Assembly: GCA_000711775.1 (NCBI GenBank)
Contig: ARYC01000106.1
Span: 124,001 to 188,000, forward strand
Direction: 5' to 3'
Source: Oxytricha trifallax
Lineage: Eukaryota > Ciliophora > Spirotrichea > Sporadotrichida > Oxytrichidae
Length of the DNA: 64,000 nt
The notes beneath the pieces were generated by a model. It made no database searches. It was not told the DNA's origin and saw nothing but the letters and a program-made list of their open reading frames with translations. Within the stretch, counting starts at the first letter, position 1, and each line of letters begins with the position of its first letter. Positions 25,601-36,911 of this stretch are shown here, piece after piece. The position numbers were made by a program, and so were the translations under genes.

Positions 25601-26023
25601 TCATTTAGTAGGCAAAATATCTAATTTATTAAAAAGATTTTCATATTTAACTTGCTATTCCTAAATTTATCTCATCATGCGATTTATCTCTTCTAACAAG
25701 TCTAATAGTATTTCCTGTGGCACTTCAATCTAAGGCACAAAAAATTCTTCATTTTCTTATTATTGACCTTGTAATTTCCTTTTTAAATCATTTATTAAAA
25801 TTTCTATATTTCTAAATATATAATAATCTTTTTAAGGCAACATTTATACATTAATCTTATGTAACTTGCATAGTAAAGATCCCCATTATTTTTGAAATTA
25901 GCCATCATTTAAATTAATAAAAATCTTTAATTATTAAGTTTCATCATAAAATTTATGCATTATTAAATTAAGATATGTGAATTGCTTAATTACTTCTTAA
26001 ATTTCGATTTTTTAAGGGTTCAT
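25601..26023 (-). CDS. PxK-tail family protein, group 2 (140 aa)
   Basis: Open from ATG at 26021-26023 to TGA at 25601-25603. It begins MNPQKIEIQEVIKQF and ends FNKLDILPTK. It is the gapless paralogue of 20699-21121, with the same length and about 60% identity. Its 3' flank gives the uninterrupted version of the site where the 990-bp element lies in the other copy. Rich in Gln (mostly TAA), Glu, Lys and Leu; likely helical and soluble. No known domain recognised. Confidence 0.75.
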
Positions 26024-28083
26024 TTTCGAATTTGATATTTTCAATTTAAAATTATGTATCTGATATTATTACAAGTATTAAAATTGTTTAAAAGTATGTA
26101 ATTATTTCAAAGATTTAATTATTTTTATTTTTCAATAATAAATTATAATTTATGCATTAAATAAATCTTTAATATTTATATTAATCATCAACATATTACA
26201 TTAATAAAAATTGTTTCAAATTAAGATCTAAAAAAGATATTTAAGATAAATCATCACAATTAATATTTGCATCATATACTACACCCTCTTAAAGGATTTG
26301 AAAGTAGAAATATTAGACAAAAATAAAAGATTATGCTGTTCATACTGAATCAAATGCGAGAGTCTGTCGATTTAAAAAAAATAAAAAGATTAAAGCAAAA
26401 GATTTTCAGATGATTCTAATTTCTATTAAATTATCAATCAACAAAATATTATAGAAATGCATTTAAATTTTGAAATTAATTTTTTTAAAAAAATTTAATA
26501 TTAAATAATAAAATTCTTGATTTATTTTTTGGAAACCTATAAAATATAATAATTGTTTGATAGAGAATATAAAATTAGCTGGACTTCACTTCTGGTGGTA
26601 CTCCATCCATAGAGAGATAAATTGATTATAATTTTTGTATTAAAATCAATTAATCAAATCACCCAAAATTAAAATCGATTTATCCCGCTCCAGGGATGCG
26701 ATTAAAGAGTACCACCAGAAGTGAAGTCCAGCTAAATTTAAATTCTCTATCGAACAAGTAACATATTGTATTAATTAATTATTATATATTTTCCCAAATC
26801 AAATATATTCCTACAATATTGAATATACTTTTTTAAAAAAATATAAATACTATCATTTAATCTAAAAATAATATTAAGACTTTAAACTACTTAATATAAA
26901 CTTTTTATGAGTAATCCTTTTTCGAAAAAAATAAAAACATAATTGATTTCTAATCTTATTAAATATTATGACCTCGATGTATGGTAATGCTAATTCTTTA
27001 ATTATCAGATTATTTATAATAAATTTATATTAACATTAGAACAATTTTTTATGAACACTTAAGATTCTTAAGTACCCATAATAATAAATATGTGTGGATT
27101 TATTAATGTTAAATTTCAAGATTTTTTGAATTAAATTGAAATTTATAAACAAATTTATAAATAATGGCAAGAGTAAATGTAATAAGTAATGAGAGCTTCA
27201 TTTTGTCTTCTTGTCCCTCTCTCTGAGTGACTTCATGATTTTTATTTGAGTGCTCAGTCATCTTCTGCGTCTAATGATTTCGATTTTTGATTATTATTTA
27301 TTTATGTTTTATTTAATATTTCAACTTATTTAAAAATCTTGATTGTAAAATTAATGATTTTATATAAACTAATTGAAAATAAGTATAATTCTAAGAAAAT
27401 TTATTACTGATTCTTAATTGGTTGGAAGGATTTATCAATTTTATTTAGCTAAGTTACCTAATCACTTTTAGCATCATAATATTCTAATTATTAACTAACT
27501 AGTTAGCTTTAATATTGTTTTGTAAACAAATAATATATAATATATATTCAGTATGATATTCTATCAATAAATTCAAATAATGTGGCATTGGAAAAACTAT
27601 TCTTGGTCTACTTTAACTAAGAATATCACCAAATTTTATAATCGAAAATGAAATTGAAAGGTTATAATTAAGCATAATTTATAATATCTTATAATTTACC
27701 GAGTAATCAATTAATTGAGAACATTTTGAAAAGAGAATTTAGTTATAATATTTGATATAAATAAATTTATAAATTATTTTGTATAAAATATTAACGATAT
27801 TTGTTTCAAGAATATATATATTAATAATTGCTTTATTAAACTATAATAGAATTTATATTTATAACTAATTTATCAATGTTTAATGAAAGCTAAAATTTAA
27901 TATAATATTTTATTTTCAAGTAAATTGTTAGCTTTAAATTATTTCATTAGATTAAATTTGGATATCTTATCATAATTCCTTTGTTTATTTAAATTTTTTC
28001 AGTTTTTTTTTTATTTCCAGGAGTTCTTTTTTTTTTAATTTTTATATTCATATTTGAATTATATGTATATACAATTGAAATAC
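26024..28083. other. Intergenic with one foldback element
   Basis: The first 250 bases are the duplicated 5' flank of the gene at 25601. The foldback at 26553-26757 follows. No gene recognised in the remainder. Confidence 0.5.
26553..26757. mobile_element. Short foldback element
   Basis: The left arm, 26553-26602 (TTGTTTGATAGAGAA ... AGCTGGACTTCACTTCTGG), is repeated in reverse complement at about 26707-26757 with few differences. The centre of about 100 bases is itself partly palindromic. No coding frame. Probably a non-autonomous element or its remnant. Confidence 0.7.
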
Positions 28084-28843
28084 TATTGATAAAGTATCAA
28101 ACAAAAAGGTAAAATGAGATAATTTCAAAAATCAAATATATTCTTTATTATTTTAACTGTAATGTATTAGTAGCTAACTAATTTTAATCATAAATCATAA
28201 ATTTAATAAATGGAGTGGAACTAAGTCAAGGCAAAGCCCAAGAATCAAAAGAATTCAAAGCAAGATAACGACAACATCTTCTACGGTGTTCTTCAGGAAA
28301 TCATTTGAGAGCTGGTCCAGTTAAACAGACTTCGCTGCTCATGATTGTCAATCTACAAATAAGCTAGCTAGTGCCATCGCAGATTTCGACTATTTGAGAG
28401 ATGATGACGAAGAAGAAATAAAGTACGAGAAAATTTCTCTGAATTGCGCTAAGCCACACCAAAAAGTTAGATTAGAGAAGGAGATGACTAAACTTGCTAA
28501 GGCTGTCAATGAGAAGACTGGAACAATTGTGGATATCGAATCAGGTGAAGCAGCATACAACTCAAATGTTATCAACAGGATAGAGAAAGTTCTCGGAGTT
28601 AAGATCCCAAGAGGCAGAGGTGGCCAAAAGTAGAAGAGACCAAATTAATTCTGAAACAACTCACAATAAAGCAAGGAACCACTATAGGCTTTGTTGATGT
28701 TACTTATTAGTGTATTTACATTTTGTAATCTATAAGTAATTAAAATTAGTTAGCTACTAATACATTACAGTTAAAATAATAAAGAATATATTTGATTTTT
28801 GAAATTATCTCATTTTACCTTTTTGTTTGATACTTTATCAATA
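28084..28843. mobile_element. Inverted-repeat element carrying an MBF1-like gene
   Basis: Arms 28084-28188 and 28739-28843 are reverse complements of about 105 bases, starting TATTGATAAAGTATCAAAC. Between them lies an MBF1-type coding region (28210-28654) and little else. The outer flanks show no clear target duplication. The arrangement fits either a gene captured between the ends of a transposon or a palindromic duplication of the gene's flanks. The gene is G/C-richer than its surroundings, as expected for a copy derived from an ordinary somatic gene. Confidence 0.75.
28210..28654 (+). pseudogene. MBF1: MBF1-like coactivator, frameshifted copy
   Basis: MBF1 (EDF1) is a small eukaryotic coactivator that bridges TBP and bZIP factors and also acts at stalled ribosomes. 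The C-terminal part is clear: LAKAVNEKTGTIVDIESGE then VINRIEKVLGVKIPRG is the helix-turn-helix of the family, and the protein ends GRGGQKQKRPNQF at TGA 28652-28654 with TAG and TAA as Gln. The N-terminus starts MEWNQVKAKPKNQKNS at 28210, like the W-D-V start of MBF1, but in another frame that meets TGA at 28306-28308. One frameshift near 28285-28300 joins the two parts. No intron of normal length explains it. It may be a dead copy, or a sequencing indel. Confidence 0.75.
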
Positions 28844-29142
28844 ATAATTATTTGTAGCTTTGAAAAAAAGTTTCATCATATTTTTTAAATAATAGTTTTA
28901 TTGCCATTTTTTTAATTTTTATTTGAGTTTTGGAAATTTATTATCAATTTTTTATACCACCATAAAAATGTGGAAATTTAAAAAAAATAAACTTCTGCAA
29001 TTATTTTAGATGTTTCTAATTAAAAGAAATGGTTGGAATGGTACTTATTAAATCAGTTATAATTCTTAAAAATAATTAAAAATAAATGGTAGAAAATACA
29101 AATGCTTATATTAAAAATTTATATTTAATTTAATTATATAGT

Positions 29143-29556
29143 TCATTTTTCAGGAAACACTTCGAATTACTCGAATACTGCCTTATATTAATTCAGCAAA
29201 TCTTTCATTGTTTCTTTGGCCTATTTAATTTCTTAAAATAGTTAACTTGGACTTACTTCAAGCAAATCCTGTTTTGTCCAATATTTCTCCATCTCATTTA
29301 TTTGACTTTAGCTCATCGACCCCTTTTAAACTCCAATTATAAGTTCTACTTTTTTTAAAGCTAAGCAGCAAATGGAATATTCACTAATATGAAATAAATC
29401 ACATAATTCTAATTTAAGTCTATGATTTTTTTTATGATTCAATGTATTTATCCATCAAAGAGATTTGAAAATTTCGTCGTTTAATAATTTTATCAATTAA
29501 TCTAATTTTTTGAATTTCCTGTCTACTTATTCGTTGATAATATCCTTTGATTCCAT
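29143..29556 (-). pseudogene. PxK-tail family, group 1, one in-frame TGA
   Basis: The frame runs from ATG at 29554-29556 to TGA at 29143-29145, 138 codons. It begins MESKDIINEQVDRKFKKL, like MESKDVNRQQLDKKLQKL at 23475, then has LIKLLNDEIFKSL, IIGVQKGSMSQ and WTKQDLLEVSP, and ends EQFEVFPEK. Codon 34 (29455-29457) is TGA where the paralogue at 23059 has Gln (KSLQ). The rest is in frame. A foldback element lies upstream at 29697, and the MBF1 element lies downstream. Confidence 0.65.
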
Positions 29557-29696
29557 TTAATTTTTTATATCTATATACTTAAAAATTTAATAATTATATT
29601 ATTTATATATTAAATTTGCAACAATTTAAATATTCAAATATATTTTTAACTTTAAACAATAAATAATTTATAACTTTTTATTTAAGTTTATTATTA

Positions 29697-30504
29697 TTAT
29701 TATTGAAATACATTTGAAATGGGAAAATTCAAAAATAAAATAAAGATGTTAATTATAAATGATAATAACAGCCAGTAATTAGGAGTTTTCTTAATTCTAA
29801 TTTGAAGACATTAAATTAAACAGTAATCTATTTTAAATTTAATTAATTAATAAATAAATATTAAATATAAAAGTTGTCAAGTGGTCAGGTGGTCAGGTGG
29901 TCAGGCCAGGGTTTTTGGTGGTCCACCGATACTATATCACAAATATGTGCGATTGATACTACCGAGGTGTAGATCACTCAAATGACGTTACCCTCTTTAC
30001 ACCCACTCCTCAATCTGACCACCGTCTCTGTGATCTTCAAACGGCTGCGACTTTGTATCTGTAGGAAGAGATTAGTGGCGGTTGTGAGACATGATTATTT
30101 TAATACTTACCGGGTCCTCCGCGCAGTTATAAGGTCACAGTGGCTCCTCATTCGATTAAACATTCGTCTCAGTGGTCTCCGGTATGTTGCCGTCATTTGA
30201 GTGATCTACACCTCGGTAGTATCAATCGCACATATTTGTGATATAGTATCGGTGGACCACCAAAAACCCTGGCCTGACCACCTGACCACCTGAACCACCT
30301 GACCACAAAACTTGAGACCACCTGACCACTTTTATAATATATATTTAATTATTAAACTTTTAAATTTAAAATAGATTACTGTTTAATTTAATGTCTTCAA
30401 ATTAGAATTAAGAACACTCCTAATTACTGGCTGTTATTATCATTTATAATTAACATCTTTATTTTATTTTTGAATTTTCCCATTTCAAATGTATTTCAAT
30501 AATA
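29697..30504. mobile_element. 808-bp foldback element with G/C-rich loop
   Basis: Arms of about 290-314 bases (29697-29987 and 30191-30504) fold back on each other. The outer halves are A+T-rich; the inner halves are G/C-rich and include a nine-base GTGGTCAGG repeat, three copies on the left and more, slightly rearranged, on the right. The 203-base loop (29988-30190) is about half G+C and has a 72-codon frame that I take as chance. The layout, with a nine-base repeat inside each arm, resembles the element at 19700-20689, where the repeat is GTGGAGAGT. No transposase. Confidence 0.82.
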
Positions 30505-31036
30505 TTGTAGATCAAACTTAATGAATAAGCTTATATCAATAACTTTGTGATAATGTGGAAATATTGGGTTGTTTGAAATAATTTATTTTAAAAATATGAA
30601 AGAATAAAGATTTCATAATATATTTTATCACTCTCATTAATTTTATAGTGATAAATTAGTTTTCAAAAACTTTCTCAAAAAATTAAAAATTATCAAATAT
30701 TAACATTTATATATTTAAATATCAGATCTTAAATTATTATAATACTCCTTAATAACTACATATAAGATTTGCACATCCCAAAAAATCTAATGAGATAAAT
30801 AATAAATTATTCAATAAATAAATGATAAATTAAATTTATATGAAAATATGAATTCATAATATTTTAGATTTAAATAATCACTAATCACTAATAAAATTTA
30901 ATATATTAAGAGTAAGGAAAATAAATTATTGCATTTATATTTGATTTTAAATAATTAAAATAAATTATGATTCTTAACAAAAACTATATTAATGGGGTTA
31001 ATCAATATCTATTTATTTATTAATTAATTAATTAAT

Positions 31037-31516
31037 TCATTTATTAGGTAAATATTCAAACTTTTCAATAATAATTGCTTCAATGATTTCTTTGTTCTCT
31101 TTAATTTTTTGCTTAACTTCCTTTATTTCAAGAATAAATTATTTTTAGACACTGGTGTATATCGAACCCTCTTTCTAATTTAAAATAATGTTTGTACTAG
31201 TAATATATTTAAAATATTTTCTTTGATATTTGTTAAATGCCTCATAAATTTTGTCAATTTTTATATTAATAAGTTCTTCTTGCTCAAAAGACCTTAACTT
31301 TTAGATAGTATCATTAATTTTTATTGCATTTCTTTAATTCACATAGATACTTTGATCTTTTTAAGATTGTTAATTTGATATTTAAGTCAAGATGAAATTT
31401 GTGGTCTCTGTGTAATCATTAAAAATGTCTATAAGTTTATTGTACTTATATTCGAAGGTTTAAAAGAAAGTTCTTTAATACTTTTATTACTTAATTACCG
31501 TATAATTTTGATTCAT
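31037..31516 (-). CDS. PxK-tail family protein, group 3 (159 aa)
   Basis: Open from ATG at 31514-31516 to TGA at 31037-31039. It begins MNQNYTVIKQQKYQRTFF, continues with YNKLIDIFNDYTETTNF and KDQSIYVNQRNA, and ends EKFEYLPNK. The block KDQSI-V--RN aligns with RDDSIQIKPQN and RDSSIQITPQN in the copies at 33627 and 54301, which defines group 3. It is the first of three group 3 copies in a row on the minus strand (31.0, 32.9, 33.6 kb), a likely tandem array. Function unknown. Confidence 0.68.
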
Positions 31517-32929
31517 TTCTAAGAAAATAATTATAAAATTATTTAATTTTGTTTTTTTATAACCTTTAATTAAATATTTAAATATAATTTTAATTAAAAT
31601 AGATTGGAGAAGAAGATTATAAAATAATTGGAAAATTAAATTAGGTGTTTCAAAATTATAAAAAATGTAGAAGCCATTTATTGAATTACTTTCAAAAGAA
31701 GTAATATTTCAAAGAATAATTGATATCATAGCTTTAGTTCATTTAAAAGTATGTTAGAATTTATTAGTTTAAAAATATTTTGAAAAATAAATTGTAAAAA
31801 CCAGTTATTCACAATAGTTAAATAATGAGAATAAAATTCATATAACATCTAAAAATGTTAAAAAAAACGTTTGCTTACTATTTTTCAATCTTCTATATAT
31901 CTCATGTTTCTTCTTTATCTATTAATGCCTTTCAATTTATTGCTGTTAGCTCTCGAAATACAGTCTTAAAATATTGTTGACACTCAAAAACAATTAAAAT
32001 AAATCTAAATATAAAATTAAATATAAAACAACAATTGTGAATGTAGTGCTGATCCATATTCCTTGATAAGTTTTTATTTTTATTATTTTCTATGATTTAC
32101 AATTCATTTTATAGCAAAGAAATTGGAAGAAGTTAAATGAAATGCATTATTTGTCTTTTTATAGCTTTAAAAGTATAAACAAGCGAATGTTAATTTTATG
32201 ATAATAGACGAAATGAAATTTAGAAGATCAAAAATGGTTCTCAAAATTTATCATTCAATTATTATTAAAATTTTATGATTAGAAGATTGCAATGAAAAAA
32301 AGAATGTAAATTAAAAAAATAGATATATTTAATTATTTATTAAGTAACATATACTAGTAATAGACCAAATGAAAGTATTTAGAAGATTAGCATTTCTCTG
32401 TAGTCAATACAGAATAAAAAAAGTTTTGTTAGTAAAATACGATTTTGATAAGTAGTTGTAGAAGAATTCTTTTACAGAAAACGGATATTTATTGATAAAA
32501 GTGAAGAAAAGCATCTAAACTTAATAAATTCCAAAAATAATGATTTAAAATCTAAGACTTTCATTTATAACCTTTACTTAGTTCTTAATATATAATGCAA
32601 ATGACTTTTAATACTTAAAGGGAATAGGTAAATTAATTAAAAATACATACAGAGTCTCTGAAAATAAAAATACAAATTGTTAAATAGTGTTATTTTTATT
32701 TTATGTTTTTAGCTTATTGAGAAAATTAATCTGTAAACTATAAGTTAAAATATTAATTAAAATCTGTGCTTTAAATATTTCCAGAAATATTAAAATTTAA
32801 AATATAAATGATTAATTTACTTTAATATAAATATCCTCATCAATTAAATTACTCATTACTACTATTTCCTACATATTATTCTGAGAATTTTGCTAATTAA
32901 AAGCTAATTTTTTAAATTAATAAATTATC
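31517..32929. other. Intergenic within a tandem array, no gene seen
   Basis: About 1.4 kb of A+T-rich DNA between two group 3 copies. No frame or repeat recognised. Confidence 0.45.
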
Positions 32930-33387
32930 TCATTTATTGGTAAAATATCAAATTTTTTGTAAACTATTGTGTCTAATATTTCTTAACTCTCCTTTATTTT
33001 TATTTTAACATCCCTTATTCCCTTAAAAAATTCTTCTTGAGTGAAAGTGTACATTCTCTCACAAATTATGTGAATCGAAATTGTAAATTTAAGTTTTATT
33101 TTTTTATATTTAAGGAATTCTTTATAAATTTTATCAATTTGTTATAAATTATTCTTCTTTGCTATAATGAATTGAACCTCTAGATAGTTTCTCTAATTTC
33201 AAAAAGATATAAAGGATTAATTTAAATGCTAAGATCTCGATCAGGGCTCCCTACACTTTGGAATTCTATGAAATTCATTGTTTCTGTCTATTCATTAAAC
33301 ATGTCTATAAGTTTGTACTTACTTCAAAGGCTTAAAAGAAAGTTCTTTAATACTTTACTGCTTGACAACTAATTAATTTTATTTCAT
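32930..33387 (-). pseudogene. PxK-tail family, group 3, frameshifted
   Basis: Starting near ATG 33385-33387 and ending at the TGA of 32930-32932, the copy aligns with 31037-31516. YKLIDMFNEQTETMNFI matches YNKLIDIFNDYTETTNFI, and IVYKKFDILP is the remnant of the tail. The parts lie in different frames. One base is missing within the tail (ATTGGT where 31037 has ATTAGGT), a second shift is in the middle, and the start is in a third frame. It cannot make a full protein as written. Confidence 0.6.
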
Positions 33388-33626
33388 TTGAATTAAATCT
33401 AATTATAAATTATAAATTCGAGTTAATATTAGCGACTTTTTTTTAAATATTTAAATTAATCTTTTATTGAATTGAATTAAATAATAATATGTTTTCTAAG
33501 AATTAAACAAATTTAAGTATTTTAAATATTTTCCATTAATATTTTTTAATTTTAATAGAAATTATTCATTATATAATAAGTAATCTTAACATTAATAATT
33601 CTTATTCTAATTATTCATAAATTATT

Positions 33627-34094
33627 TCACTTCATAGGTATAATATCAAACCTGTTGGAAATAATTGAATCCAGATCATCCTAATTCTCTTTGATTCTTT
33701 TCTTCACGCTTTTTATTCCTTGAAATAGCTTGCTCTATTTATCATTGCATGTCCATACGTACTCTCCTTTCTCATTAAGAACAGCCTTTTATGTGAAATT
33801 AGTTAATTTTAATTTCTCATATCATTTCCAGATATTATCTTTCATTGTATGAATAAGTCTACGTTTTGAATCAGAATTTACATATTAGAGAGCGTATTAA
33901 ATTTATTGCAAGTTTTATGGTTTAATTTATATGCTGTCATCTCGTTAAGGGTGGTCAGTTGCTTATCTCTATACATAATCGAACGTCTCTGTAAAAGTAT
34001 TTAATTTAAGCAATAAGTCATTGAATTCTCCTTCGAAAGCTTTAAAGAAAGCTTTTTTTAATTTGTCTTCACAGAAATGCTTTTATTTTTACAT
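33627..34094 (-). pseudogene. PxK-tail family, group 3, one in-frame TGA
   Basis: The frame runs from ATG at 34092-34094 to TGA at 33627-33629, 156 codons. It begins MQKQKHFCEDKLKKAFF, carries QRDDSIQIKPQNLQQIQ, and ends ISNRFDIIPMK. One TGA (33822-33824) interrupts it, after NIWK. It uses AAG for the final Lys. It is closest to the copy at 54301-54747 (RDSSIQITPQNK, MFDIIPSK). Third member of the local minus-strand array. Confidence 0.62.
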
Positions 34095-36545
34095 TTTAAT
34101 TAAAATTAAAAATAAAACTAATACATTTAAAAATAGTATTTAATCATTATTTTAAATATTTTAATTTATGAATATAGAATTCTTAATAAATAAATAAAAT
34201 ATGCTTGAATTAAAATTAAAACATTCCTGGAATTTTCATCATCATTAATTCAACATTTAAGTGCAAGTTTATTTATTTTAATTAAAATTAAATTAATAAA
34301 TTGTTCTCTATATATTTCCATTATAAGGATTATAAAATAATGATTTAAAAAATTCTAACCATTATTTTAAATAAAATAAAAATTACATTAATCTTATAAA
34401 ATAAATTTTAATTTTTCACTATTTTAATTATAACACTGTTTCTATATTTCACCAGTTTGAGGAAAAAATTAAAAATATTTATCTTGTAGTTTGTTAATGA
34501 TTTAAGATTTTAAAAAAAAAAAGGAAAATTTATTTTTAAATAATTTAAATAAAATTTTTATTTTAAAATATAATCTGTTTTTTAATTTGTATATCTAAGC
34601 ACTCATATTCTTAACTACAATATTTAAATATTTAGCCTCCAAAATTTTAAATTGAATAATAAAAATAGAAATCACATAATTCATTTAGAATAAAAATAAA
34701 AAATTAAATATGTAAAGTAAGAAATTGAAGCTATAATGCTAAAAAAAATTTGGAGGTAACTAAATATGAGTATCATTTGATAGACTAAGATTTGATAAAA
34801 ATGATCGGAAGTTGAAATAACTTATTATTCTACAAAGACCAACTTTTTTTACGAATCTTTGATTAGGAAATTAAAGCACAAAATAATGAAGAAATTGTTG
34901 AGGAAAGTAAATATTACCCAAAACAATTTTAGAGTTATTAGAATATAATGGATTACCAAAATAGAAAATACAAAGAAAAATATAGAGGCAAAGCTACAAA
35001 CTTGAAACATAGCTTAGACATAAACTAAGAGAAAGGAAATATTATCCTTAAAAATTATAAATAATTTTATATATATTTCAATAAATACCAATAGCTATAA
35101 ATTTTGTTTATAATAATATCATTTTGACATTAAAAATATAATTCCCAAAAAATTAGCTTAAAAATTTATCAAATTTACATGTATATTCATTTTCGTTGTC
35201 ATTGTAGGGGTGCTTTTATTTAGTGTGTGGAGAAATTGGGGTACCACTATTTAACATATAAAAAGTTAGTTTTATGTAAAAGTATTTACTTAATATTTAT
35301 AAGTGTATTATTAATATCTTGGAACTAGCTGAGGAGATTTATTGGGAAAATACCATTTATTAAATTATGGAAATTTCTGACTAAGTTACTAATAGTTTTA
35401 GTAATTTTAATAGATAACTGTAAAATTAGAAGTAAGTTTTTTAGAGAAAAAAAATACTTTAGTACTTTACAGTTTCAAGATTAAAAATAATTTTAATTTG
35501 TTAAATTTTTTCTAAAATATTTCGAGAATTTTTCTTATTTTGTTTATACAAATCTTGGTTCAAAAACAGTTATTACTTTCCTTTTTTATTCAATGGATAA
35601 TACTGAAATATATTCTGTAAAAGACTTTCATTTTTAAATACTGATAATTTTAAGAGAGTTAAGATATTTAACTTTCCTTTTCTATTTTTCTAACAAGCTT
35701 TATATATTAAAATTTTAAAATCTTTTAAAAAATATAAATGATGCATTTAATATATAAATTTATAATTAAAATATTAATATCTAATATTTAAATATATCAC
35801 TCAAGGTAAAAAAGTATTTCCCACCTATAAACTGAAAATTCATTAAATTTAAGAAATACCCTTTTCTGAAATGTATCTGTTATGTAAATAATATTTTATA
35901 TAGCAACATTTATCCACTCTTTTAAACAATAATTTACAGTTGTTTTATAGCAATATTAACTAATTTTATTTTAGCAATTAGATTTTATAAGTTAATAATG
36001 AATGATTGGATTTTAAACTTAATTTATTCCTAAGGAAACAAAAAATCTTAGATTTTGTTTTATTATTGATGTAAATTTATAACGAAGTTTTACACCCAAG
36101 ACATTAAAAATTTAATAATTTATATCTCAATATACCCTCTTCAATCTAATTGTTTTATAGTTTTATATAGGATATTACTTTATTCCTTAAGCTAAAAGAA
36201 TGATTGTTAATTTTTTATTTATTAATTATACTTAACTTACCTGGAAGATTTAATATTTAATAAGAATAATTTCAAAGAATTTAAGCATTCTTTTAAATTT
36301 ATTAAATACTAAAAATAAAAGATTAAATCAATTATAAGAATATTAATTATCATAAAAATTTTAAACAGAATTTTTTATCACTTAAAACATAAAAAAAATT
36401 AATTATATTGTCGATTTTTACAATTAAATAATCAAATAATTGAGCAAATTTATTTTTGTGATTAGATTAAAATTTAAATTTAAATATTCAAAAAACGACT
36501 ATTAATAAAAATTTGAGATTTGTTTTATTAATTTATTTTTAAAAA
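34095..36545. other. Intergenic; possible decayed copy and solo element end
   Basis: Between about 34800 and 35060 on the plus strand a frame reads NNEEIVEESKYYPKQ and YKEKYRG, family-like in composition, but it has no tail and no start, so I do not call it. At 35224-35245 GTGTGGAGAAATTGGGGTACC followed by ACT resembles the right end of the element at 46796-47322, possibly a solitary end. The remainder is unremarkable. Confidence 0.35.
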
Positions 36546-36911
36546 ATGAAAGATTAATAAATCATTACAAGTAAAGCATGTGACCTTAAAAAAAGATTAG
36601 AAACAGCAGTAAATGAACTCAAAAGTTTTAAAAGAGACTTACTTAATCTAATCTCAGTCAAATAATATTTTGATTTATTTATATCAAACTAAAAGTACAT
36701 CGAAGAGTATAAATCTTGATAAAAATTAATTGATAAAATAATTGAAGATTTAAACACATAAAAAAAGAATGATTCACAAAAAACGTTGCTTTACATTAAT
36801 TTCAAAATAATATTAGAAATGAAAGAGTATTAAGTCGAATTAATAAGGTTATAAATACAGAGGTACAGAGAGTTAATTGACTCAAAATTACCAATTTTCC
36901 CAGAAAAATGA
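36546..36911 (+). pseudogene. PxK-tail family, group 4, one in-frame TGA
   Basis: The frame runs from ATG at 36546 to TGA at 36909-36911, 122 codons, exactly the length of its paralogue at 40573-40938. It begins MKDQQIITSKACDLKKRL, has FKRDLLNLIS and QYFDLF, and ends SKLPIFPEK. Codon 58 (36717-36719) is TGA, following TCT. At the same place the paralogue has TCT TAA (Ser-Gln), so a single A to G change in a Gln codon explains the break. First plus-strand copy in the window. Confidence 0.68.

Noticed and set aside
28390-28575. Minus-strand frame over the MBF1-like gene
   Set aside because: The plus strand carries a recognised MBF1 helix-turn-helix; the other is its shadow.
29982-30200. 72-codon frame in the loop of the foldback at 29697-30504
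   Set aside because: Low TGA/TAA density in G/C-richer DNA makes such a frame likely by chance; no motif or start context supports it.
34800-35060. Plus-strand Lys-rich frame as another family gene
   Set aside because: No start, no PxK tail and no alignable block; composition alone is not enough.
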